A DNA stretch of 6,913 bases from CAYQVO01 sp964421085 (lineage in GTDB: Bacteria; Bdellovibrionota_C; UBA2361; CAYQVO01), in the NCBI GenBank assembly GCA_964421085.1, contig CAYQVO010000066.1, positions 1 through 6,913 of the forward strand, read 5' to 3'. Shown piece after piece: positions 1 through 5,903 of this stretch (the stretch's first letter is position 1; each line of letters opens with the position of its first letter). The position numbers were made by a program, and so were the translations under genes. The notes below the pieces were generated by a model. That model saw only the letters and a program-made list of their open reading frames with translations. It did no database searches and was not told the origin of the DNA.

Positions 1-13
1 CTCTGACCCCCCT

Positions 14-1528
14 TCAAGAGACTCCAGCATCCTGTAGCCGGGGTACAGCATCAGGGGGTACAGCATCAAAGCATTTTACAGCATTGCTCCTGAGTTGTTT
101 GAATCTTGCGAGCAGCTCTCTGTATGCAGGTACTTGTGTCATATCCGGTTCGATGACTTCACCTGGAGTAATCATCGCCGAAGCGGCCTCCTGCAGCGTA
201 CGGAATTCCCTAAGCGCAGTGAATCCAAGAATCGCATTTCCGAGCAGGGCAGGTTCCTCCACAGGTGCGAGACGAATAGGCTGGGCGAAGACATCGGCAA
301 ACATCTGAGGCCAGAAGGATACTCTCAATCCGCCGCCTCCCATCCGGAGTTCTTTTGGCAGCATTTTATTTTCTGCGAGTGCTTCCTTAATAAGATAAAG
401 CGAAAAACACACACCTTCCATCGCTGCGCGGCAAAGTTCTGAGCGTCCATGATGTTCGCGAAGACCATGAACAACTCCGCTCAGAACGTCTCCAACTTTC
501 CAGTCGCGTTCTCCAGTAAGATACGGAAGGAACGTCACCCCATTTGCGCCGGCCGGAGCAGACAGGGCTGCCTCTGAAATGGCCTCATAGTCACAGCCGA
601 ATAAATCTTTCAACCAGCGCAGGATCACCGTTCCATTGTTTATGGCACTACCGACGAAATATGTGTCACCTGTGAGATGGTACGTCTGAAACCGCATCTT
701 TTTTGTATCGTCAAGGAGCGGAGCCTTCCATGGTATGCGAAGCATTCCCGATGTACCGAGGTTTATTATGCCCACGCTTTCCGCGAGCCCGCTTAATCCA
801 ACTCCAAGCGCACCGCCATCGTAAACACCAAGCAGAAACGGCACGGGAGCGGGGAGCCCGATGCTCTCGGCAATTTCCCGCCGGATCATAGGCATGGTAG
901 ATCCACCGTCACATGTGACGGGAAACTGATCAGCGGTGAGCGACAGTTTTTTCAGGATGAGATCGCTCCACTCGAGCGTCTTCACATTAAGGAACTGGCT
1001 CGCGGCGTTCGTGCTGGTTTCCGCGAGCAGTTCTCCACAGAAGGAGAGGGTGATGAAATCCTTGGAGCTGAGAATTCTGCCGATACGGGCAAAGAGATCA
1101 GGCTTGTCGTTCTTCAAGTGAAACAGTCTGGCAAGTGGATACTGTATGAACGAAGGGCAGCCAGTCTGTTCGTAAACTTCTCCCGCATCGAAAGCCGCCT
1201 GAAACTTTGCCCACGATTTACAGACACGCGTGTCGAGGAGTGTGGATATACCGTGAATGACCTTGCCTGACGGGTCAAGAAGGACAAGCCCGAACTGATA
1301 GGAATTGGGAACGATAACCTTGACTCTGGAGGCATGACCCTGGACGGCTTTTCCGCAAACATCAATAAGCCGTTCAATGAGAAGCGCGGGATTGTGTTCA
1401 ACAGCACCTTCTTCAGGACGTTCAACAGGGCTTTCAGTTATGCTCTGATTGACTATTTTTCCGTCGGCCGAAACAAGAGCCGCTTTGACTGTCGTTGTGC
1501 CAATGTCAATGCTGAGAACATATGACAT
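14..1528 (-). CDS. FGGY-family carbohydrate kinase (gluconokinase/xylulokinase-like)
   Basis: This predicted cytoplasmic kinase transfers phosphate from ATP to a sugar, polyol or sugar acid. At 504 aa it has the usual family length. The N-terminal FGGY domain opens with the phosphate-binding motif DIGTTTVKA (residues 8-16). The likely catalytic Asp is D237 in GVYDGGALGVG. The C-terminal domain starts near 250 with the phosphate loop LGTSG (257-261), then GER (339-341) and the adenosine-side motif MGGGGLR (396-402) followed by PALLGNA (426-432). The start is ATG 1528, with AGGAGG at 1534-1539 and a 5-nt spacer. It begins 11 nt after the TAG stop of the dehydrogenase, so the two are very likely co-transcribed and may be translationally coupled. 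The C-terminal tail carries an in-frame duplication, DAVPP-DAVPR. The family is certain. The substrate is not: gluconate, xylulose, L-xylulose and related compounds all fit. It ends in TGA. Confidence 0.95.
   Translation of the reverse strand: MSYVLSIDIGTTTVKAALVSADGKIVNQSITESPVERPEEGAVEHNPALLIERLIDVCGKAVQGHASRVKVIVPNSYQFGLVLLDPSGKVIHGISTLLDTRVCKSWAKFQAAFDAGEVYEQTGCPSFIQYPLARLFHLKNDKPDLFARIGRILSSKDFITLSFCGELLAETSTNAASQFLNVKTLEWSDLILKKLSLTADQFPVTCDGGSTMPMIRREIAESIGLPAPVPFLLGVYDGGALGVGLSGLAESVGIINLGTSGMLRIPWKAPLLDDTKKMRFQTYHLTGDTYFVGSAINNGTVILRWLKDLFGCDYEAISEAALSAPAGANGVTFLPYLTGERDWKVGDVLSGVVHGLREHHGRSELCRAAMEGVCFSLYLIKEALAENKMLPKELRMGGGGLRVSFWPQMFADVFAQPIRLAPVEEPALLGNAILGFTALREFRTLQEAASAMITPGEVIEPDMTQVPAYRELLARFKQLRSNAVKCFDAVPPDAVPRLQDAGVS
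40..68. repeat. In-frame 15-bp tandem duplication in kinase C-terminus
   Basis: GGGGTACAGCATCA occurs at 40-53 and again at 55-68 (period 15). On the minus strand this gives the doubled peptide DAVPP/DAVPR near residues 488-496 of the kinase. It is in frame and lies beyond the conserved fold, so it should be harmless. Confidence 0.9.
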
Positions 1529-1533
1529 TGCCG

Positions 1534-1539
1534 CCTCCT
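1534..1539 (-). promoter_or_regulatory. Ribosome binding site of the FGGY kinase
   Basis: AGGAGG on the minus strand lies 5 nt before ATG 1528. It starts directly after the TAG stop codon of the upstream dehydrogenase (1540-1542). The whole intergenic space is therefore the ribosome site, which supports tight operon coupling. Confidence 0.85.
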
Positions 1540-2559
1540 CTATATTCTCAAGGCCGGGGAATCGAGAACTTCAGGATTTGCCAGAACTTCCGGGATCGCT
1601 TTTTTCAAAAGCACAGTCTCCATATCGGCGACCATTTTTTCTCCCATTCCGCGCAGAGATTCAATTGTATACGCGCCCAGATGCGGCACAAGAAGCATGT
1701 TGGGTGCTGAGAAGAGGGGATGAGTTGCAGGCACATCCGGTTCGTCGGCGACGACGTCAGCTGCATAACCTGCCACATGGCCGCTCTTCAAAGCTTCGAT
1801 CATCGATTCTTCATCAATCAACTCTCCGCGCGCGGTATTGACTATAAATACCCCGCGCCGAAGGGAGGAAATTCGTTCTCTGTTGAGAATGTTGCGGCTT
1901 GTCTGGTTCAGTGAGCAGTTAAGCGAAATGACATCGCTTTCAGCGATCAGCCTCTCCAGAGTCGTCTTTTCCGCCCCCATGTTCTGCATCGCTTCCGCGG
2001 ATACTGCCGGGTCAACCGCAAGCACTTTTGACCCAAAACCATACCGGAGAATTTCGACCACCCGGGATCCGATATTTCCGACTCCTACAACGCCCACTGT
2101 GCGATCTTTCAGTTCAATACCCGTGAATTTTGCGCGATCTTCCCAACGACCTGAACGGGAAGCAGTGTCACCGTTTATGGTTCGTCGTGCCGCTGTCAGA
2201 AGAAGCGCTATGGCCTGCTCAGCGACTGCCTCTCTTTCAACGGGGCCCGCAACTTTGGTCACCACAATGCCCAGTTCGGTTGCGGCAGCAAGATCGATAT
2301 TGTCGCATCCAATTCCATGACGGGTGATTATGCGTACAGACGGCATCGCTTCGAGGAGTTCTCGCGGGTATCTCGGGCTGACACTTGCAAGAATTCCGTC
2401 CACCTTCCCGATTTTTTCTCCAAGTTCGCTCGCTCCAATAGATGAAGATACCTGGATGCGGCTCAGGTCCGCGAAAGACTTCAGCCTTTCAAGATGGGAG
2501 GGAACGATATGCCCGAAGCTGCTTGAGTTCACTATTGCAATGCGAAAGCGACTTGTCAC
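1540..2559 (-). CDS. D-isomer-specific 2-hydroxyacid dehydrogenase (SerA/GyaR-like)
   Basis: This is a cytoplasmic NAD(P)-dependent dehydrogenase for a D-2-hydroxyacid/2-ketoacid pair, 339 aa from the GTG start chosen here. The substrate loop reads RHGIGCDNID (80-89). The Rossmann motif is GVGNIG (159-164), with D183 at the end of the second strand (VLAVDP) suggesting NAD preference. The catalytic triad is complete: R244 in NTARG, E273 in ADEP and H293 in PHLGA. The open frame runs 94 codons further upstream, but that stretch shows no family similarity. GTG 2559 directly precedes the conserved N-terminal strand (FRIAIVN) and has GGAGGGAGG at 2569-2577, so it is the better start. The gene precedes the FGGY kinase in an operon. 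It could act on glyoxylate, hydroxypyruvate, phosphoglycerate or a sugar-derived ketoacid; the sequence does not decide. It ends in TAG, showing that TAG is a working stop codon here. Confidence 0.95.
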   Translation of the reverse strand: MTSRFRIAIVNSSSFGHIVPSHLERLKSFADLSRIQVSSSIGASELGEKIGKVDGILASVSPRYPRELLEAMPSVRIITRHGIGCDNIDLAAATELGIVVTKVAGPVEREAVAEQAIALLLTAARRTINGDTASRSGRWEDRAKFTGIELKDRTVGVVGVGNIGSRVVEILRYGFGSKVLAVDPAVSAEAMQNMGAEKTTLERLIAESDVISLNCSLNQTSRNILNRERISSLRRGVFIVNTARGELIDEESMIEALKSGHVAGYAADVVADEPDVPATHPLFSAPNMLLVPHLGAYTIESLRGMGEKMVADMETVLLKKAIPEVLANPEVLDSPALRI

Positions 2560-2568
2560 GTAATGAAG

Positions 2569-2577
2569 CCTCCCTCC
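2569..2577 (-). promoter_or_regulatory. Ribosome binding site deciding the GTG start of the dehydrogenase
   Basis: GGAGGGAGG on the minus strand sits 9 nt before GTG 2557-2559. No comparable site was noticed for the in-frame ATG at 2841, whose extra residues do not look like the family. This decides the start in favour of GTG. Confidence 0.8.
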
Positions 2578-2596
2578 GAAATAAAAAACAGAAGCA

Positions 2597-2625
2597 AGTC
2601 TATTAGTGAAGCGACGCGATTTCAA
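2597..2625 (-). promoter_or_regulatory. Candidate sigma-70 promoter for the dehydrogenase-kinase operon
   Basis: On the minus strand, TTGAAA (2620-2625) and TAGACT (2597-2602) are separated by exactly 17 bp. They match the -35 consensus at 5 of 6 and the -10 consensus at 4 of 6 positions. Transcription would start near 2590, leaving a leader of about 30 nt that contains the ribosome site. The position fits an operon that kept its own promoter after the upstream importer genes decayed. This is a by-eye match, not an experimental site. Confidence 0.5.
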
Positions 2626-2895
2626 GCGTGGTCGAGCAGAGCCGGGCTGGCGGAGAGTTCGATAGGCATTGGGACTCCGGATGGCAATATGCTTCTTCTT
2701 GTTGAACTGCTGCCCGAACCTTGCGTCGTCAGAAGAACTCAATTCCCATGCCTCCCGGCACTTCCCGCACATGTACCGACGGTGATGTTCTTCAAGGGGG
2801 ATTCCGCCGGAACATTGCAGGACGATCTGCACCTGCGACACCTGTCATGGAGTTCAACCAATGCACGAGTCCACTTTTTAGCGATCCGGGCCGGG

Positions 2896-2946
2896 AAAAA
2901 GGACACCCACCTGTTGTGACTGCGTCAAATTTTGGGTGTCCTTTTT
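2896..2946. terminator. Bidirectional terminator-like inverted repeat with GGACACCCA core
   Basis: AAAAAGGACACCCA (2896-2909) and TGGGTGTCCTTTTT (2933-2946) are perfectly complementary over 14 bp, with a 23-nt loop. Each strand reads a GC-containing 9-bp stem followed by a T-run, so it could end transcription in both directions. For minus-strand transcription it would separate the importer remnant from the dehydrogenase promoter. The loop is longer than in most intrinsic terminators, and the core recurs at 3267-3278, so it could instead be the footprint of a small palindromic repeat element. Confidence 0.6.
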
Positions 2947-2950
2947 TCTG

Positions 2951-3266
2951 CTTTTTTTGATGAAGTATTTCAAGCACTTGCCGGTCAGCCTCCCTGAGAG
3001 ACTCATCTGGTGCTCGCGGCAGAAGCCAGGTTCCGTTCAGTTCCTGGCCAATTGCAGACTGAATTGCGGCATGCTTTTCCACAGGAGTAGAGGTTCGGGC
3101 AAAGGCTGCAGTTGACCGGCAATTCTTTCCAAAAGGGGGAGCGTGAGGAAGGCAGAGCTTTCAAGGACGCTCTTTCTGACAGGCAGGTGCCCGGTCTTAG
3201 CCCNNNNNNNNNNCTCCGCTGTAATCATACAGGAATTTGAAAAAGGCAAGGCTGGCGCGTATTCGT
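2951..3266 (-). pseudogene. Remnant of extracellular sugar-binding protein of an ABC importer (UgpB/MalE-like C-terminus)
   Basis: Only the C-terminal part of a periplasmic or lipoprotein solute-binding protein can be read, in three pieces. Piece one, ending at the N gap (3214), gives SLAFFKFLYDYSG. Piece two, from 3203 to about 3110, gives AKTGHLPVRKSVLESSAF, the TGxLPVRKS signature of this family. After a frameshift at about 3101-3110, piece three gives FARTSTPVEKHAAIQSAIG and a final amphipathic stretch ending near LHQKKQ. Such proteins normally have about 400-440 residues, so the bulk of the gene is absent. The N gap lies between two pieces that would be only a few residues apart in an intact protein, so it hides little coding sequence if the reconstruction is right. 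It belonged with the ATPase remnant upstream. The family call rests on motif memory without a search. Confidence 0.7.
3204..3213. other. Assembly gap (10 N)
   Basis: Ten undetermined bases at 3204-3213 look like a fixed-size scaffold join. The true length is unknown. The gap falls inside the binding-protein remnant, so part of the apparent damage there could be assembly-related. Confidence 0.95.
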
Positions 3267-3278
3267 TGGGTGTCCTTA
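3267..3278. repeat. Extra copy of the TTGGGTGTCCTT motif
   Basis: TTGGGTGTCCTT at 3267-3278 repeats 2932-2943 exactly, in the same orientation. Its 11-bp inner part also pairs with the inverted copy at 2899-2909. It lies at the point where recognisable binding-protein sequence begins inside the decayed importer. Confidence 0.8.
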
Positions 3279-3342
3279 TTTCCATTGTTTAAGGCCTGTT
3301 TCGTATCCATTTTCATTAAGAGAAGAAAGAACGCCAGGGGCA

Positions 3343-3907
3343 TTACAACTCGGCGGAGACTGGATGTACGTCGACCTCAGATCCCGCATTTCCCCTGGAA
3401 CTTATCCCCCATGCCAGGCAGTTCAGAGAAAAAACCGGCAAAAGATTTTTCACAATCCCATCTGTGACAGGAGGCCGTGAATGTCGAAAGGCAGGGAGAA
3501 TGCGTCTCCCTGAAAATTCACACCGTTCAACGTTGCGGGAAACGTCAATAAGGTCACCTTCGAAAAAGTTCACAGGCGGCGATCCAATGAACCCCGCAAC
3601 GAAGAGACTTGCAGGACGATGATAGATTTCCAGCGGCCTGCCGATCTGTGCGTTCTCTTATTTCGCGCTTCGGAAAGCCCAGATTCTTCAGGGAAAAACT
3701 CAGGTTTTCAGCTGCGGTCATGTGGGGATACAGCGCATAAGTTTGAAATACCATGGCAACTTCACGTCTTCCAGGAGGCGCATTATTCATTCTCTTTCCG
3801 CCCATTTAAATGTCGCCGGTGTCAGGATCGTCAAGGCCGGCGATCATTCGCAGCAGGGTGGATTTTCCGCAGGATCTGGATACATTTCTGATGTCGATGT
3901 CAGCCAT
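3343..3907 (-). pseudogene. Decayed ABC sugar-importer ATPase (UgpC/MalK-type)
   Basis: Intact UgpC/MalK proteins have about 360-380 residues and power sugar uptake from the cytoplasmic side of the membrane. Here only pieces remain. ATG 3907 gives MADIDIRNVSR, then jumps straight to SCGKSTLLRMIAGLDDP, so some 30 residues including the front of Walker A are deleted. A TAA follows GDI. The frame continues with MGGKRMNNAPP and AMVFQTYALYPHMTAAEN (the Q-loop region), then jumps with a frame change to GRPLEIYHRPASLFVAGF and IGSPPVNFFEGDL. The signature motif, Walker B and switch histidine are therefore gone. Further frame changes give FQGDAFSLPF and finally EVDVHPVSAEL, the position of the TOBE-domain GIRPE motif. 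It cannot encode a working ATPase. The mixture of large deletions, a nonsense codon and small indels points to long neglect, not one sequencing error. Confidence 0.88.
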
Positions 3908-3930
3908 TCAAGGGCAGATCTACTGCGACT

Positions 3931-3961
3931 ATCACAAACGGTGATCACAAATTTCAGTGAT
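3931..3961 (-). promoter_or_regulatory. Candidate operator: repeated TTTGTGAT upstream of the importer remnant
   Basis: On the minus strand TTTGTGAT occurs twice, 13 bp apart (3931-3938 and 3944-3951). ATCAC/GTGAT half-sites also form overlapping dyads, including the 8-bp palindrome GTGATCAC at 3941-3948 and ATCAC-N8-GTGAT at 3944-3961. The cluster lies 24-54 bp before the old ATPase start, where a repressor or activator of a sugar operon would bind. The binding protein is unknown. Confidence 0.35.
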
Positions 3962-4005
3962 GAAGGTTGTCCGGGAACAGCTGCCGCGGTAAGCTTAAAC
4001 TGATC

Positions 4006-4266
4006 ATGATAACTCCCTCTCCCCGGCAGGAACTCGAGAATGATACAGGCTTAGCGGAGCTGAAGCTCGTTGAATCGGGCCGTGCTTCTAAATCCAGTCA
4101 CCAACTCGGCTGCTTTCTCGGGGTTGCCGGTTCTCTCTGCTTTTGTGCGGGAGCATGGGCAATGGCGGCCGCTTTTGCAGCGTCAGCATCTATCCTGGCT
4201 GGAGCTGTGCTGATTGGAACTGGAACATTAGCGGTTTTCTCCGGCGCTTATCTGCTCCTTCGGTGA
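4006..4266 (+). CDS. Small predicted membrane protein, unknown function
   Basis: From ATG 4006 this frame gives 86 residues. A polar N-terminal third contains ELENDTGLAELKLVE. Two hydrophobic segments follow: about residues 34-56 (LGCFLGVAGSLCFCAGAW onward) and about 60-84, rich in Ala and Gly. A two-helix inner-membrane protein is the simplest reading. No good ribosome site precedes ATG 4006; an in-frame TTG at 3967 would add 13 residues. It ends in TGA at 4264-4266, 17 bp from the stop of the minus-strand membrane gene, so the two converge. I do not recognise a family, and it lies next to a decayed operon, so a spurious or degenerating frame is possible. Confidence 0.4.
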   Translation: MITPSPRQELENDTGLAELKLVESGRASKSSHQLGCFLGVAGSLCFCAGAWAMAAAFAASASILAGAVLIGTGTLAVFSGAYLLLR

Positions 4267-4283
4267 CTGGTATCCCGGACGAA

Positions 4284-4565
4284 CTACTGGAAATTAATTC
4301 CGAGCAGGCTCTCCATAGTCGTCCTTATTCCCGAGAGCGTGTAAATTCCGAATAATTCAAGAATAAAATCCAGACATGTGGCTGCGCCAATGAGAAAAAT
4401 GACAAATGCAGCCAGGTATGGAGGATCAAGAAGACGCGCTCTTCTCGGGATCTGCTGGAGACGGAGCTGCATGGCGAAAAGGCCCGCGAAGGATAAAACC
4501 ACCCCGATAAGTGCCAGCCAGTAGTTGAACCGCTCTACCCTGAGATTATTAATGAAGTCAAACAT
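4284..4565 (-). CDS. Small two-helix membrane protein, unknown function
   Basis: From ATG 4565 this encodes 93 residues starting MFDFINNLRVERFNYW. Two hydrophobic stretches are evident: about 17-35 (LALIGVVLSFAGLFAMQL) and about 50-72 (LAAFVIFLIGAATCLDFILE). They are joined by a basic loop (QQIPRRARLL) that would face the cytoplasm by the positive-inside rule. AGGA lies about 5 nt before the start. The frame is open 23 codons further up, but that part runs into the VanZ promoter region and looks non-coding. It ends in TAG. It is divergent to the VanZ gene and shares the 115-bp region between them. I do not recognise the family. Confidence 0.6.
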   Translation of the reverse strand: MFDFINNLRVERFNYWLALIGVVLSFAGLFAMQLRLQQIPRRARLLDPPYLAAFVIFLIGAATCLDFILELFGIYTLSGIRTTMESLLGINFQ

Positions 4566-4596
4566 AAAAAATCCTGTCCGTGCAGAGTCGGGACTT

Positions 4597-4624
4597 TTGA
4601 GACACCCCCGGCTGATACTATCAT
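4597..4624 (+). promoter_or_regulatory. Candidate sigma-70 promoter of the VanZ-family gene, with a dyad over the -10
   Basis: TTGAGA (4597-4602) and TATCAT (4619-4624) lie 16 bp apart, each matching consensus at 5 of 6 positions. Transcription would start near 4631, about 50 nt before the TTG start codon. The -10 element overlaps an 11-bp dyad, TGATA-C-TATCA (4613-4623), a possible operator between the divergent genes. Confidence 0.5.
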
Positions 4625-4667
4625 ACGACCACACAATGACAGGAGTGCGCTACCCTGATAATCGTCT

Positions 4668-4672
4668 GGAGG
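4668..4672 (+). promoter_or_regulatory. Ribosome binding site deciding the TTG start of the VanZ-family gene
   Basis: GGAGG (within GGAGGTG) lies 7 nt before TTG 4680. No ATG in the same frame with an equally good site was found. This strong site fixes the unusual TTG start, and by contrast no such site precedes the continuation after the internal TAG. Confidence 0.75.
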
Positions 4673-4679
4673 TGCCGGC

Positions 4680-5903
4680 TTGGATTCGAGAAGCAAAGAA
4701 AGAGCAGCATGGGTTCTTGTTGCTGTCTGGTGTGTTCTTATTTTCACCAGCATTCCCCTTGCACGTTCTATTCAGGGGCGCCTGGAATCGATTTTTGGCA
4801 GGGCCTTCTTCACTGTCCTTGCATTCTCAGTACTTTTTGCTGCTTTTGCGATGTGCGTCCGGTTCGTTTCGCAGAAGCCCGGCGGGATAACAGCATCGAT
4901 CCGGCTTTCGTCCATTGCGGTGATTTATGCCGTCTGGACCTGGTAGCTGCGGGCGAATCCGGAAGAATCTTTTCACTTTATTGAATATGGAGTGTTGAGT
5001 CTCCTTGCGTACGTGGCGCTTTCATTCCGCGTTCGAGACGCGCTTGTCTATGTGTGCGCTGCCCTTGTCTGCAGTCTTGCCGGCACAATGGATGAAGTAA
5101 TCCAGTGGCTCACCCCGTTTCGAACCTTTGATTTCCGCGATATTGCGCTCAATGCTTTCGCCGGCGCGCTTGTTCAGACAGCGATTGCGACGGGGATCAG
5201 ACCATCGCTTGAAAAGACTGGATCCGGGCATTCGGCGGGGAGAAGTGCCGCCCGTTTTCTGTTGTCAGTTCAGCTTCTGCTCCTCGCTCTATGCTTTTCG
5301 AACACGCCTGCCGCAGTGAACTTCTACACAGTGCATCTTCCATTCCTGTCGTATTTGAAATCAAAGGAAAACATGATGGCGGACTACGGACACCGGCATG
5401 AGACAAAGGAAGGGATTTTCTTTTCACGGTTCGATCTCGATGAACTTCCCGCAGTTGATGAGAGGAAAGCACAGGAAGCCGGTTCTGTGCTGCGATCTCT
5501 GAAGGAAGGAAGCCCTTATCTGGATCTGATTAAACGCTATAGTCCGCTTTCTGATCCTTTCATCCATGAAGCTCTCGTCCGGCTGTTTCGACGGGACGAG
5601 TACGCAGGGAGAGGGATCAGAGGTGAACCGGCACCATGTGCGGCAAGCTTTCATGAGGAAGCAATTCTCGAGAAGTATTTCCAAAAAACGCTGCATTCAT
5701 CAGGCGCAGCTCTTTCGCATGAGGCAAAGAAAGCGCTGAAAGGGTGCGCGGATCTCGCGAACATTTATCGAAGTCCAGTGAGCGGAAATCTTATCACACG
5801 GTTTTCTCTGCGGGAGGTATGGATTGTTTTTTTTGCTGCAGTCGGGGTCATCTGGTTGCCCGCCTTTTCAGGGCTTCGGCAAGGCAGGCCCGTCTCTGCA
5901 TGA
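4680..5903 (+). pseudogene. VanZ-family membrane protein interrupted by one in-frame TAG
   Basis: The frame starts at TTG 4680 and reads 88 codons with two clear membrane segments (AAWVLVAVWCVLIFTSIP and AFFTVLAFSVLFAAFA). It then meets TAG at 4944-4946 and continues in the same frame to TGA at 5901-5903, 408 codons in all. The VanZ domain spans the stop: WTW before it, then SFHFIEYGVLSLLAY (H99, E102), and DE at 138-139, Q142, R148, D154 and N158 in the usual pattern DE..Q...P.R..D..D...N. A long C-terminal region follows (DPFIHEALVRLFRRDEY and a last membrane helix near REVWIVFFAAVGVIW). VanZ-like proteins are membrane proteins named after a teicoplanin-resistance factor; most have no defined role. 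Everything except the TAG looks functional, with no frameshift on either side. It may be a fresh nonsense mutation, a sequencing error, or a read-through site. Confidence 0.8.

Larger units (their letters stand above)
2560..2895. other. Intergenic stretch without a recognisable gene
   Basis: Apart from the promoter and ribosome site near 2569-2625, I find no gene in these 336 bases. On the minus strand a frame stays open from 2841 into the dehydrogenase. Its translation is basic and contains one CxxC (MCGKC, around residue 24), but no known domain. On the plus strand another frame is open from 2563 to 2919, also without similarity. It may be leftover DNA from the decayed operon or from a mobile or palindromic element (see the inverted repeat at 2896-2946). 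I treat it as non-coding. Confidence 0.5.

Noticed and set aside
1838..2320. Long plus-strand open frame opposite the dehydrogenase
   Set aside because: It is a mirror of a strongly coding minus-strand gene. Its composition is typical of an antisense shadow, with no domain or ribosome site.
2560..2841. 94-codon N-terminal extension of the dehydrogenase with a CxxC motif (MCGKC)
   Set aside because: The strong ribosome site and the family's N-terminal strand both begin at GTG 2559. The extension has no family similarity and contains the predicted promoter.
2896..2946. Terminal inverted repeats of a complete insertion sequence
   Set aside because: No transposase is present between or next to the copies, and no target-site duplication is visible.
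2792..3082. Minus-strand frame of 96 codons taken as a real small protein
   Set aside because: Its first half is the out-of-frame-joined C-terminus of the binding-protein remnant. The rest runs through the terminator-like hairpin.
4944..4946. Genome-wide reassignment of TAG to an amino acid
   Set aside because: Two other genes in this window (stops at 1540-1542 and 4284-4286) end naturally at TAG.
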